Of a stretch of DNA of 37,664 bases, positions 1 through 8,567 are shown piece by piece. The position numbers were made by a program, and so were the translations under genes. Position 1 is the stretch's first letter, and each line of letters opens with the position of its first letter. Source of the stretch: Gammaproteobacteria bacterium (GTDB lineage Bacteria > Pseudomonadota > Gammaproteobacteria > Pseudomonadales > Azotimanducaceae); contig VXYV01000041.1 in assembly GCA_009845835.1 (NCBI GenBank), positions 1-37,664 of the forward strand. Direction: 5' to 3'. The notes beneath the pieces are model-generated. The model worked only from the letters and a program-made list of their open reading frames with translations, was not told the origin of the DNA and did no database searches.

Positions 1-45
1 ACCGCGGACTCAGTTACCGACAAGTTTCAGGAGGTCAAACCATGA
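1..45 (+). CDS. C-terminal end of an unknown protein cut by the window edge
   Basis: Frame 1 is open from the edge and encodes 14 residues (TADSVTDKFQEVKP) before a TGA at 43-45. The stop overlaps the ATG of the next small ORF as ATGA, which is the coupling style used by many genes in this window. That overlap, plus a strong Shine-Dalgarno inside the tail, is the only reason to prefer this frame. Another plus frame starting at base 2 is also open to a TAG at 173-175, so the assignment is not secure. The family cannot be recognised from 14 residues. Confidence 0.35.
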   Translation, partial: TADSVTDKFQEVKP

Positions 46-92
46 AACTACTTTTTACCATCATGCTTCTAGCTCGTTTAATTGCTCCATAA
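42..92 (+). CDS. 16-residue hydrophobic peptide ORF with strong RBS
   Basis: The ATG at 42 follows a near-perfect Shine-Dalgarno AGGAGG at 29-34 with 7-nt spacing and overlaps the upstream stop as ATGA. It encodes MKLLFTIMLLARLIAP and stops with TAA at 90-92. The product resembles the start of a signal peptide or a single membrane segment but is too short to be a complete exported protein. A different frame continues from about 92 to 175 and ends in a hydrophobic stretch, so this could be the remnant of a frameshifted membrane protein gene. It could also be a genuine small membrane peptide. No function can be assigned. Confidence 0.3.
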   Translation: MKLLFTIMLLARLIAP

Positions 93-844
93 CGGGTCAC
101 AAAGCACCTAGACACAAAAAAAACCCGATCACCTTTTTAGTTTCGATCGCCATCGAGGGCTTTATCGCTGCCTAGGTAAGTTCTCACACTGGTGGGGAAG
201 ACACCCAGCATCATGCCGAGTCCACATCGCTAGCCAAACGATGGAGCAAACTCTTCCTGTTCAGATGACTCATCACCGGCAGCAAGAACCGCAAATTTTA
301 AGCGTAAACTAGGGGACGGAATCCTCATTAGTGATACTTCGGTGAACTAGGCCGCGGCCTTGTTACAGATCGCTTTTTCCTCCTCGACCTTAGCCGGTCC
401 CTGCATTAAGGGACGACTCTTTAGTTGAATCTCAATCTCAATTGTTCGAACCCTAAATCGTCGCGTCTAACCAACTCCATATCGTTAGTACCGACGGTTC
501 AAATTCTCGAGCGTTCCGTGTGATACTTCAGACCGATTGCGCCAGTATTAACATTTGCACACGATCCTCCTGTGGTTAAAGTTTATTGAACACAAATGGG
601 TTCCTACTGTGATACTTGTATCCAATGACTTATGCCCATTCGAAACATCTCTACCAAGAAATTTAATGCTAAACTAATTAACGAAGTTTCTGTTACACAT
701 TTTTTTGAAACTAGTGATATACCAATTTTCGTGGGGTCAATGGGTGACCGTTAGGGGCAACGAATTCTGTTTACCCAACAAAGTAAAGAAAGGAATGCTT
801 CAATTAGTGTTTTTTGACTTCCAATGATTAATAGAATGTAATAA
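93..844. other. Intergenic region without a convincing gene
   Basis: No intact ORF with a plausible start fits here. A perfect 6-bp stem (GTCCCT/AGGGAC, 6-nt loop) lies at 397-414, and a 5-bp stem (GGTCA/TGACC) at 735-749. The short word GTGATACTT occurs three times, at 331, 520 and 609. On the minus strand between about 475 and 140 one frame can be read as protein-like pieces separated by two TAG codons, which may be a decayed gene but is not distinguishable from chance. The dapD promoter should lie in the last 150 nt; I see no clear -35/-10 pair there. Confidence 0.5.
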
Positions 845-1678
845 ATGTCAAACGAAATCCTTATCAACGAGGCATGGGAGAGAAGAACCGAATTCACAGC
901 GGAAACTACTGGTTCGATTCGTCGTGCTGTCGAAGAATCACTTGTTGCACTTGATCGCGGCGAACAGCGTATTGCTGAAAAACGCGCCAGGCAATGGGTA
1001 GTCAATCAGTGGTTAAAAAAGGCTGTCCTACTCAGTTTTGTTCTCAATCCTCAACGAACTATGGAAGGTGCGCCCGACGCGACGACATGGTGGGATAAAG
1101 TTCCATCGAAATTTCGTGATTGGGACCAGAAAAAGTTTGAACAGTGTGGCTTTCGCGTCGTACCCACATCGTACGTTCGATATTCAGCCTATATTGGCCG
1201 TAACGTCGTTCTGATGCCCTGTTTTGTCAATGTTGGTGCTCATGTCGGCGATGGTACGATGGTCGACACTTGGGCAACGATAGGTTCCTGTGCCCAAATC
1301 GGTCAAAACTGTCACATCTCGGGAGGAGTTGGTATTGGTGGAGTTCTTGAACCCCTCCAAGCAAACCCTGTTATTATTGAGGACAATGTATTCGTCGGTG
1401 CACGTTCGGAAGTTGTGGAAGGTGTAATTGTCGAGGAAGGTTCGGTCATTTCTATGGGGGTATTCATCGGTGCATCGACAAAAATAGTTGACCTCCAAAC
1501 AGGCGAGATCCATTATGGTCGAGTTCCAGCTTATTCAGTTGTAGTTCCAGGGTCACTTCCAACGAGTCAAAAACTAGCCGACGACAGGGAACTCAATCTA
1601 TATTGTGCTGTGATTATTAAAACAGTGGACGCACGAACTCGTTCGAAGACTTCTATTAACGAGTTACTTCGTCATTAA
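845..1678 (+). CDS. dapD: 2,3,4,5-tetrahydropyridine-2,6-dicarboxylate N-succinyltransferase (DapD)
   Basis: DapD transfers succinyl from succinyl-CoA to tetrahydrodipicolinate, the committed step of the succinylase branch to meso-diaminopimelate and lysine, in the cytoplasm. The 277-residue product matches the family's usual length of about 274. It has an N-terminal helical domain, then a left-handed beta-helix of hexapeptide repeats from about residue 105 to 235. The family block [15 protein letters not shown] holds Asp141, and the SEVVEGV block holds Glu189, the two residues known as catalytic in enterobacterial DapD. The C-terminus INELLRH is also family-like. The ATG is not preceded by a clear Shine-Dalgarno. 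Its 3' end overlaps the convergent folA gene by 23 nt, so no separate terminator exists between them. Confidence 0.96.
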   Translation: MSNEILINEAWERRTEFTAETTGSIRRAVEESLVALDRGEQRIAEKRARQWVVNQWLKKAVLLSFVLNPQRTMEGAPDATTWWDKVPSKFRDWDQKKFEQCGFRVVPTSYVRYSAYIGRNVVLMPCFVNVGAHVGDGTMVDTWATIGSCAQIGQNCHISGGVGIGGVLEPLQANPVIIEDNVFVGARSEVVEGVIVEEGSVISMGVFIGASTKIVDLQTGEIHYGRVPAYSVVVPGSLPTSQKLADDRELNLYCAVIIKTVDARTRSKTSINELLRH

Positions 1679-2186
1679 ATGCCGAGTTCGTTCGTTCGAA
1701 TACTCTGATGGAAAAAGCAAAGGCGTGTAGTTCATCGACTGCATGATGAGACTCGTCACTTAAAACCCACAAAGACTCATCATATTCTGGGAAAAACGTG
1801 TCGCCTTCAATTTGTGCTTGCACGGTTGTGGCATAGAGTTTATCAGCTAGGGGTAACGCGGCACGATAAATCGACGAACCACCAATGACGAACAGTTCAT
1901 CAATTTCGTGTTCAGTACAGTAAGTTCGACCCATATCAATCGCCTCAGGGACATAACGACAGAGAGTTACCAGCGGTTCGTCGATCTCTGTGCTGGTAAC
2001 GACAATGTTTAAGCGGTTAGGGAGTGGTTTACCAATAGATTCGAAGGTTTTACGGCCCATGATTACCGGTTTACCCCGAGTTTTCTCTACAAAGAAACGC
2101 ATTTCATCTGGTAAATTCCAGGGTAGTTGCCCAGCACGCCCAATCACTCGATTTTGACTCATCGCCCAGATAAGAGAGAGTTTCAT
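1656..2186 (-). CDS. folA: Dihydrofolate reductase
   Basis: Reduces dihydrofolate to tetrahydrofolate with NADPH, replacing the dihydrofolate made by thymidylate synthase. The 176-residue product shows the N-terminal core [10 protein letters not shown], the LPWNLP block, the NADPH-binding [16 protein letters not shown] segment, and the [16 protein letters not shown] segment. The acidic active-site residue that is Asp27 in E. coli aligns with Glu28 here; Glu at this place is known in other DHFRs. The gene starts 8 nt after the thyA stop and is the last gene of lgt-thyA-folA. The pairing with thyA is functionally logical because ThyA is the main producer of dihydrofolate. It is slightly longer than E. 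coli FolA (159), mainly at the C-terminus, where it overlaps the end of dapD. Confidence 0.95.
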   Translation of the reverse strand: MKLSLIWAMSQNRVIGRAGQLPWNLPDEMRFFVEKTRGKPVIMGRKTFESIGKPLPNRLNIVVTSTEIDEPLVTLCRYVPEAIDMGRTYCTEHEIDELFVIGGSSIYRAALPLADKLYATTVQAQIEGDTFFPEYDESLWVLSDESHHAVDELHAFAFSIRVFERTNSAFNDEVTR

Positions 2187-2194
2187 TGCTTGAG

Positions 2195-2989
2195 CTATAC
2201 GGCGATTGTACCTTTCAGTGCACTATGGCACTGGTAGTCAGACACTTTGATGTCGTCGTAAGTGAACTCAAAAATACTCGTAACCGCGGGATTCAAGTGC
2301 AATGTCGGATGGGGGAAAGGTTTACGTGTGAGCTGTTCGCGGACTTGATCGAGGTGGTTCAGGTAAAGATGTGCATCGCCGAACGTATGGATAAATTCAC
2401 CTGGTCGTAAACCGACTACTTGGGCTACCATATGAGTTAACAAAGCATAACTAGCGATATTAAAAGGAACTCCGAGAAAAACATCAGCACTACGCTGATA
2501 GAGTTGACAAGACAATTTATCTTCGGCGACGCTAAACTGAAAGAAAGCATGGCAGGGAGGGAGAGCCATGTCTTGAATAAATTCGACATTCCACGCACTG
2601 ACAATGTGTCGTCGAGAAAAAGGATCGTTACGAATCGCATCGAGTAACCGTGAAATTTGATCAATTTTTCCACCATTTGAACTAGGCCAGGAGCGCCATT
2701 GATAACCGTATACCGGTCCTAATTCACCGTCTTCATTCGCCCATTCGTCCCAGATATGGACATTATTGTCTAGTAAATACTGAATGTTGGTCGATCCTGA
2801 AAGAAACCAGAGAAGTTCGTGAACAATTCCTTTCAAAAACACTTTTTTAGTGGTAACTAATGGAAAACCTTCCGCGAGATTAAATCGCATTTGATAACCG
2901 AATATCGATAACGCGCCAGTGCCTGTTCGATCCTCTTTTTCTACGCCGTCGTCCAAAATCGTTTGAACCAATTTCAAGTATTCTTTCAT
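2195..2989 (-). CDS. thyA: Thymidylate synthase (ThyA)
   Basis: Methylates dUMP to dTMP using 5,10-methylene-THF, releasing dihydrofolate. At 264 residues it has exactly the length of E. coli ThyA. The catalytic cysteine is Cys146 in [10 protein letters not shown]. The RTGTG phosphate-binding segment lies near residue 21, and [27 protein letters not shown] and [10 protein letters not shown] are all intact. It lies between lgt (4-nt gap) and folA (8-nt gap), giving a three-gene minus-strand operon. A weak TAGGT element precedes its ATG. Methylene-THF may come partly from the glycine cleavage system encoded further along the window. Confidence 0.97.
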   Translation of the reverse strand: MKEYLKLVQTILDDGVEKEDRTGTGALSIFGYQMRFNLAEGFPLVTTKKVFLKGIVHELLWFLSGSTNIQYLLDNNVHIWDEWANEDGELGPVYGYQWRSWPSSNGGKIDQISRLLDAIRNDPFSRRHIVSAWNVEFIQDMALPPCHAFFQFSVAEDKLSCQLYQRSADVFLGVPFNIASYALLTHMVAQVVGLRPGEFIHTFGDAHLYLNHLDQVREQLTRKPFPHPTLHLNPAVTSIFEFTYDDIKVSDYQCHSALKGTIAV

Positions 2990-2993
2990 AGAC

Positions 2994-3833
2994 CTACGTA
3001 TTCAGTCGTCGATTGATTGCTGGGGTGAGCAGTACCGCGCCAAGCAGGATTAACGGAAGGGATAGAAGTTGTCCCATGGTTAACCAATCGCCAATCACAA
3101 AACCTAAGAAATAGTCCGGTTCACGGAAGAATTCTGTCGTAAATCTACCTAGCCCATACAGTAACGCGAACATTCCGCTCACCTGTCCCTTAGTACGAGG
3201 TTTTGAAGAATACCACCACACGATTCCAAACACTATTACCCCTGTAGTGAAGGCTTGATAAAGACTCGAAATATGTCGAGTCACTTCCTCATATTCACCG
3301 ACGCAGTTGATTGTCAGTTGCTGCACGGCGTGGCACGGGTAGTGTACCCCAAGAAAACTTTCGGTAACGCGCCCAGGTAATTCCGTATTGATGAAGTTTC
3401 CTAAGCGCCCGATACCCACACCGAGTGGTGCTAACACGGCTACAAAATCCAATAGTTTAAGCCATGGAACCGAATTTATTCGACACCAAACAAACAAAGC
3501 CGTTACAACTCCAATTAGACCACCGTGAAACGACATACCACCTTCCCATATCCGAAACAGTGCAAGCGGATCACTTAAGAAGGTATCCCAACTATAGAAT
3601 ACGACGTACCCCAAACGACCGCCTACGATAGCTCCAATGATTCCGAAGATTACAACATCATGCCACTGCTTGAATTCGATGACCTGTGTTTTTCGTATGC
3701 GCCACCAACCTAATATAAAACACGTCAAAAATGCGAAGACATAACACAGTCCGTACCAACGAATGGATATTTGATCGATGAAGAAGATCGGTCCAAACGA
3801 GAAGGCAACTGGGTTAAGGTCTGGATAGTTCAC
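2994..3833 (-). CDS. lgt: Prolipoprotein diacylglyceryl transferase (Lgt)
   Basis: Inner-membrane enzyme that transfers a diacylglyceryl group from phosphatidylglycerol to the lipobox cysteine of prolipoproteins, the first step of lipoprotein maturation. The 279-residue product has about seven hydrophobic segments. The family signature [14 protein letters not shown] begins at residue 142, with Arg143 and His103 (in SFHGG) matching residues important in E. coli Lgt. The conserved [12 protein letters not shown] motif follows near residue 230. The usual RHPSQLYE segment is altered to [11 protein letters not shown], and a short insertion precedes it. The start codon is GTG (minus strand at 3833). 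It is the first gene of lgt-thyA-folA, and its promoter must lie in the 139-nt gap shared with the divergent NRDE gene. Confidence 0.95.
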   Translation of the reverse strand: MNYPDLNPVAFSFGPIFFIDQISIRWYGLCYVFAFLTCFILGWWRIRKTQVIEFKQWHDVVIFGIIGAIVGGRLGYVVFYSWDTFLSDPLALFRIWEGGMSFHGGLIGVVTALFVWCRINSVPWLKLLDFVAVLAPLGVGIGRLGNFINTELPGRVTESFLGVHYPCHAVQQLTINCVGEYEEVTRHISSLYQAFTTGVIVFGIVWWYSSKPRTKGQVSGMFALLYGLGRFTTEFFREPDYFLGFVIGDWLTMGQLLSLPLILLGAVLLTPAINRRLNT

Positions 3834-3972
3834 AATGGGTGGGCGTGCGCCTTCTCTTAGTTGGTTGTTATGCTTGAGTGCTGTTTAACACACAACATTG
3901 TATCGTTTTGCTAGTAGTTTTCTAAGTCTGACGAATATTTAACCGAATACCACTTCAAATAGGACTTTCCCA

Positions 3973-4710
3973 GTGTGTTTGATCTTGATCGCATATAAGG
4001 TCGATTCTGAGAAACCATTAATCGTCGGCGCTAATCGCGACGAGAATTTCAACAGACCGACTGCAGCTGCTGAGTTCTGGCCTGACCAACCGAATATTTT
4101 TGCTGGTAGAGATTTACAGGAAAAAGGAACATGGTTAGGTGTTAGTACAGATGGAAGATTCGCTGCAATCGCGAATAGAAATAGGTCCAACGAAGTTGAT
4201 GAAAAACGCTGTTCACGGGGACTGCTAGTCAGTGATTTTTTGAAATGTGATCTTACTGGCACAGAGTTTGTTTCGAATATTGAATGTGAGCAATACAACG
4301 GGTTCAATTTGGTCGTTTATGACGGGCAGAGACTGACATTTTTTAGCAACTGTGAACGTGACTCAATAGTTATCACACCGGGTTTCTTTGCGATAACTAA
4401 TAATGCCTTTGGTGAAAGTACTAAACGGTCTCGATTGGCGATCGATCGCTTTTCAAAACTTACTTGTCTTACAGATACGTGTGATATTTTTGCAGTACTC
4501 CAACTTAAAAGTGACGACCGAGAAGATTTTGGTCGTGAAAATGACGAACCCTCTGAATCGCAAGCGATTTTTTTACAAGGAGACATCTATGGAACTCGAT
4601 CAAGTACTGTAGTGATTTACCGTGAACGCAATCTAACGTTATGTGAACAGCAGTATCGTAACGACGGTGAATTAGGCAACTTTACACAGCATCTGATTCA
4701 TTTAAATTAA
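3973..4710 (+). CDS. NRDE/TANGO2 family protein
   Basis: The 245-residue product carries the defining ANRDEN motif near residue 20 (GANRDENFNRPT) and the N-terminal Met-Cys that the family conserves; Cys2 is widely viewed as functionally important. The FWPDQPNIFAGRD and GTWLGVSTDGRFAAI blocks also fit, and the C-terminal GTRSSTVV segment is typical. The family has been linked to heme handling and lipid metabolism in eukaryotes, but its bacterial role is not settled, so no reaction is assigned. The start is GTG, which places the Cys at position 2, with an AGGA about 10 nt upstream. It is divergent from lgt. No partner gene is obvious. Confidence 0.85.
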   Translation: MCLILIAYKVDSEKPLIVGANRDENFNRPTAAAEFWPDQPNIFAGRDLQEKGTWLGVSTDGRFAAIANRNRSNEVDEKRCSRGLLVSDFLKCDLTGTEFVSNIECEQYNGFNLVVYDGQRLTFFSNCERDSIVITPGFFAITNNAFGESTKRSRLAIDRFSKLTCLTDTCDIFAVLQLKSDDREDFGRENDEPSESQAIFLQGDIYGTRSSTVVIYRERNLTLCEQQYRNDGELGNFTQHLIHLN

Positions 4711-4985
4711 AACTTGTATCCCGCAACGTATCACACAGTTTACCAAGTAAATGTTGTTAACGTCATTGTCAATAGTTCCTACTCTTGGCGAAAAACGGAG
4801 AAATTCTATGTCAAGGACCATAGCTAGTTCCGTGAAAGTCACAATGCCGTTGTGTTGTTTTTTGGTACAGACATGTAACCATTTGTCACACTATTTCATC
4901 TTTCTACTTGACGAACCAAGAAATTTGTTTGAGTACCGTTCGAATCTTTATCCAAAATTCACTGTTTTAGGTTAACATAACGTCT

Positions 4986-5615
4986 ATGAACCAATTAAGA
5001 TGGATATTCTTGGCACTCACAACAACTATGTTTGGTGTCTCGTCGCTCTTGGCTGAATACACACTACCGGTCGAAGAGTTACCGAGTTCTCAAGATTCTG
5101 AGATTAGCATCGAACATCAGCGTAACGATGGGAAAGAGCGAATTACGATCGCGTTCCTTTCTGAGGTACTGCTGAGCGATGTTCCCGATTTACTCCACGA
5201 AAGTATAGCATTTCTTGAATACTCAGCCGAAGATTGGTTTTCGACTATTGAAGTACAGATAAACCTAATTGTCAAGCGCTACGATACAGACGGCGATGGT
5301 GGTTTATCGGATCAAGAGTTACTAAACATTACCTTGACAAAAGAACTCGGACCTCGAAGCAGGAATACGTATGAAAATCACGGTGAAATTGATGAGTTCC
5401 TCCAAGATAAAGATGCCGATTCAGACGGTCGCATGTCAGTCGATGAACTGATTGAATTCTTCGACATTACGTTGGCGGACTCAGTGGATGAATTTGGTGA
5501 GGTGCTAAGCAGTTTTGATACGGTACTCGAACTGGGACCTTTCCCAGAAAAAGAATCCGTTGATGTACCTGCTGAGGAACTACGAGAGGACACATCCCCA
5601 GAAGCAGATTTTTAG
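4986..5615 (+). CDS. Secreted or periplasmic protein with two EF-hand calcium-binding loops
   Basis: Residues 1-23 form a Sec signal peptide, with a hydrophobic core and likely cleavage after SLLA. Two canonical 12-residue EF-hand loops follow: DTDGDGGLSDQE at 100-111 and DADSDGRMSVDE at 143-154. Each has Asp at positions 1, 3 and 5, Gly at 6 and Glu at 12. The rest of the 209-residue chain is very acidic, especially the C-terminal 35 residues, and no enzymatic domain is visible. It probably binds calcium outside the cytoplasm as a buffer, sensor or structural protein; the specific role is unknown. The gene is convergent with ptsP, and the two stop codons overlap (TAG 5613-5615; ptsP TAA on bases 5614-5612). 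No strong Shine-Dalgarno is seen. Confidence 0.8.
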   Translation: MNQLRWIFLALTTTMFGVSSLLAEYTLPVEELPSSQDSEISIEHQRNDGKERITIAFLSEVLLSDVPDLLHESIAFLEYSAEDWFSTIEVQINLIVKRYDTDGDGGLSDQELLNITLTKELGPRSRNTYENHGEIDEFLQDKDADSDGRMSVDELIEFFDITLADSVDEFGEVLSSFDTVLELGPFPEKESVDVPAEELREDTSPEADF

Positions 5616-7957
5616 TTCGCTAAGGAAGTTGACTCCGTAGTTGAATTCTCCAACACCGTTCCTGACTCCGGCGTTGATGCCTCGGGTTTACGATGTGGAA
5701 CGAGGCTTTGAAGACCTAGTTCAAGCATTTTGTCATAGACATACTCCGCGATCGAATTAGCATCCTCGAGGTTCAAAACTTCGGACACGATCCGTCGGCA
5801 ACCAACACGAGTCACATTACGGATAGCCCACTTGATTCTTGGAATGTTGATAGCACTCATCGATAACACATCGAACCCCAAACCTAACAACAAAATAGCA
5901 CCTTCAACGGTTCCCGCCATCTCACCACATATACCGATGGGTTTGTTTTCAGCCTGGGCGTCTTTAACTAATGATCGCATGGCTTTCAGCACCGCCGGAT
6001 GGAACTCTTGATATAGATTTGCGACTCGCGGGTTATTTCGCGAAACCGCTAACAGATATTGGGTAAGGTCATTCGATCCTACGGCAAGAAAATCTACGGA
6101 TCGCGCTACCAACCTTGCTTGAAACACTAGTGCAGGAACTTCAATGAGTACTCCGATCTGAGGTTTTTTTATTGAGAACCCCTCTGCCGTTACCTCTCGG
6201 CACGCCTGCGCGATCAAATCTTTGGCAAATTGAATCTCTTCTAAATTTGTAACCATGGGTAGCAGAATACGAAGAGTACAAGATAATCCAGAGTGAGCCT
6301 TAAGCATCGCCCGCGCCTGTACGAGAAAGATTTCAGGATGATTCAGCGTGATACGAGTACCACGCCACCCAAGAAAAGGGTTTTCTTCCTCAATCGGAAA
6401 ATAGGGGAGTTGTTTGTCCCCACCAATGTCGAGCATCCGCATTGTGACCGGATTTGGATCGAACGCTATCATGTGTTCTCTATAAATCTCACATTGCTGA
6501 GACTCAGTTGGAAACTGGGTGCTCCTCGCAAATGGAATTTCGGTTCGAAATAGACCAATACCTTCGGCGCCACAATCCAAAGACTTAACGATCTCATTGA
6601 CTAACCCAATATTGACCCAAAGTTGTACACGATGTCCATCGAGCGTTTCAGCAGGCAGATTCTTTAATTTGTCAAGCCGTTGTTTAGTCGTCTCGCTTTC
6701 CTTCACGATTTGTTCATATTGAACGTACGTCGAACGATCGGGATTAGTAATAAGTTCGCCGTAATTACCATCAACAATCAATGAGGTCCCATCAACCTCA
6801 AAGAGCGGTACATCGACTGCACCCATTACAGCTGGTATGCCTAGGGCTTTTGCCAGAATCGCTGTGTGTGCATTCGCTGAACCAGTCTTGGACACTATAC
6901 CTTTTACTTTTCCCGTTTCACTGTAATGAGCAATCATTGAAGCGCTGACTTCTTCCGAAATCAGGATACAACTAGAGGGTATTTGGTGCTTAGCTTGGGC
7001 TTCTGATTTATGTAATTTAGTCAGAATTTGCTGCGCGATGTCGCGAAACACGTCGGCGCGTTCTGACAAATATTCATCTTCGATATCTTCGAACTTCTTC
7101 TTGTGTCGATCGAAGACTCGCTTAATCGCACCAGCAGCCCATTGCTTGTGTTCGTGAATCTCTACATGTACTTCCTCAAGCATGGTGTTGTCGTCGAGGA
7201 TATGAAAATACGCGTCAAACAACTCGCGGTCAATCTGATCTAGATCTTTTAATGATTGATAAATTCGGAGGTTGTCTTCTCGTACAGCAGCTATAGCTAC
7301 CCGAAATCTTTTTAATTCTTTGTTAGGTGCTTTCGTCTCTCTATCAGGGACATTTTCAAGATTTACGGTCGGATATATAACGAACCCCCGACCCATTCCA
7401 CAACCCGGTGACCCGGCGATACCAAAAAATTTCTTTTCGACACTCTGGGTTCTGGTTGTACTCGAAAGAACTATTCGTCCTTGCGCGATCGCATTGCTCA
7501 GTAGCGGTGATAAAGACGTAGCGATCGACAATAATAAGCCTTCTTCATTATCCGAAAAATGTCCGACTTCTCGTAGAACCGCTATGACACCAATACATTC
7601 CCGATTGTGTACCAGTGGAGCTCCCAAAAACACGTTTAATTTGTTTTTTTCAAAGAATGACATGGGACTGTAGTTAGGGTGTGACTTCATGTCAAGGGTA
7701 CTGAGAGGTTCCACACTAGTCGCAATTTGCCCGATTAAACCTGTTTGCATGGGAAATGGTTGCGCATCACCGAATCGAGCTGATAGACCTTCATGTGCCA
7801 GCAGTTGGATTACTTGTGCTGCGTTGTCGACGACGTATAAGATGCACGCATCAACTTCGAGGTACATGCTAATGCGGGTTACTGCCATTGCTGCAGCTTT
7901 GTTGAAATCTCGTTCAGCAGCAATATCTTTTGCTAAACGTTGCATGGCTTCAAGCAA
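5612..7957 (-). CDS. ptsP: Phosphoenolpyruvate-protein phosphotransferase PtsP (EI-Ntr)
   Basis: First enzyme of the nitrogen-related phosphotransferase system. It takes phosphate from PEP and passes it to NPr, a regulatory rather than sugar-transport relay. The 781-residue protein has an N-terminal GAF domain (about residues 10-160) and the PtsI core. The phospho-acceptor histidine is His364 in GSANAHTAILA. The PEP-binding barrel includes EGIGLFRTEIPF, the LAVGSNDLTQYLLAVSRNN signature and the GICGEMAG active-site cysteine. The C-terminus has a Ser/Thr/Glu-rich tail of about 25 residues. The start is TTG, reading MLEAMQRL, which fits the usual family start, and it overlaps the rppH stop by 8 nt. 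No ptsO or ptsN lies in the window. Confidence 0.95.
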   Translation of the reverse strand: MLEAMQRLAKDIAAERDFNKAAAMAVTRISMYLEVDACILYVVDNAAQVIQLLAHEGLSARFGDAQPFPMQTGLIGQIATSVEPLSTLDMKSHPNYSPMSFFEKNKLNVFLGAPLVHNRECIGVIAVLREVGHFSDNEEGLLLSIATSLSPLLSNAIAQGRIVLSSTTRTQSVEKKFFGIAGSPGCGMGRGFVIYPTVNLENVPDRETKAPNKELKRFRVAIAAVREDNLRIYQSLKDLDQIDRELFDAYFHILDDNTMLEEVHVEIHEHKQWAAGAIKRVFDRHKKKFEDIEDEYLSERADVFRDIAQQILTKLHKSEAQAKHQIPSSCILISEEVSASMIAHYSETGKVKGIVSKTGSANAHTAILAKALGIPAVMGAVDVPLFEVDGTSLIVDGNYGELITNPDRSTYVQYEQIVKESETTKQRLDKLKNLPAETLDGHRVQLWVNIGLVNEIVKSLDCGAEGIGLFRTEIPFARSTQFPTESQQCEIYREHMIAFDPNPVTMRMLDIGGDKQLPYFPIEEENPFLGWRGTRITLNHPEIFLVQARAMLKAHSGLSCTLRILLPMVTNLEEIQFAKDLIAQACREVTAEGFSIKKPQIGVLIEVPALVFQARLVARSVDFLAVGSNDLTQYLLAVSRNNPRVANLYQEFHPAVLKAMRSLVKDAQAENKPIGICGEMAGTVEGAILLLGLGFDVLSMSAINIPRIKWAIRNVTRVGCRRIVSEVLNLEDANSIAEYVYDKMLELGLQSLVPHRKPEASTPESGTVLENSTTESTSLAN

Positions 7958-8447
7958 TTGGTGAGCTCCCTTTCACGATGAAATGTTCTAGTTCACGTAA
8001 GGCAGATTCGTACATGATTTTCTTAAATTCTACCACGAGCGTGATAGGTTCCCAAAAATCTACCCATCTCCAGCGATCAAATTCTGGGTAAGGTACCTTC
8101 ATTACGTCGATATCTGTATCCTTACCGAGAAACTGAAAGAGAAAGAACTTTAGCCGTTGTCCTTCGTATTGTTGTCTATTGAAGAAAATATCTTGTTGGA
8201 CATGCTTCGGGTATTGATATGAATAGTATTGCGAGGTAGCCGTTACCAAATTGACTAGCTGTGGCACGACGCCAATTTCCTCCTCCATTTCCCTAAAAGC
8301 AGCCGTTTCGGCATCTTCATCTCCATCGATACCGCCCTGTGGAAACTGCCATTGTTGTTCGAATTCTGGGCGTCGCGCTACTAATATTTGGCACGACTCA
8401 TTCAACAAGACAATAGCCACACCGTTTCTGTACTTACTGGTCGCCAT
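7950..8447 (-). CDS. rppH: RNA pyrophosphohydrolase RppH (Nudix)
   Basis: Converts 5'-triphosphate (or diphosphate) RNA ends to monophosphate, which triggers RNase E-dependent mRNA decay. The Nudix box runs from Gly38 to Val60 and fits G-x5-E-x7-REUxEExGU exactly (REMEEEIGV at 52-60). RppH features around it are the N-terminal YRNGVAIVLLN, the QFPQGGID block, and the RWRWVDFWEPI segment near residue 126. At 165 residues it has the usual length. Its 3' end overlaps the ptsP start by 8 nt, the conserved rppH-ptsP pairing of gammaproteobacteria. Confidence 0.95.
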   Translation of the reverse strand: MATSKYRNGVAIVLLNESCQILVARRPEFEQQWQFPQGGIDGDEDAETAAFREMEEEIGVVPQLVNLVTATSQYYSYQYPKHVQQDIFFNRQQYEGQRLKFFLFQFLGKDTDIDVMKVPYPEFDRWRWVDFWEPITLVVEFKKIMYESALRELEHFIVKGSSPIA

Positions 8448-8567
8448 GCTAGTTGAAACTCAGTTCATTGGTCAAAAGAATGCAAACACTACTCGTCTTG
8501 TTCGAAACGCACACCGACTGGCTACAGTAGAACAAGAATCACGAACCCATTAGTTGGGTTGCGTCAC

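Noticed and set aside
444-453. GTTCGAACCC resembling a tRNA T-loop
   Set aside because: The flanking bases do not form a T-stem or acceptor stem and there is no anticodon arm at the right distance.
140-475. A decayed minus-strand gene in the dapD upstream region, with pieces such as VLAAGDESSEQEEF
   Set aside because: The frame holds several stops, has no start or ribosome-binding site, and belongs to no family I recognise. The open stretches are not longer than chance allows.
4711-4985. A 74-residue plus-strand ORF at 4751-4975, and an open frame after the NRDE stop
   Set aside because: Neither has a clear ribosome-binding site, domain or plausible composition. The NRDE protein already has its usual length and ending.
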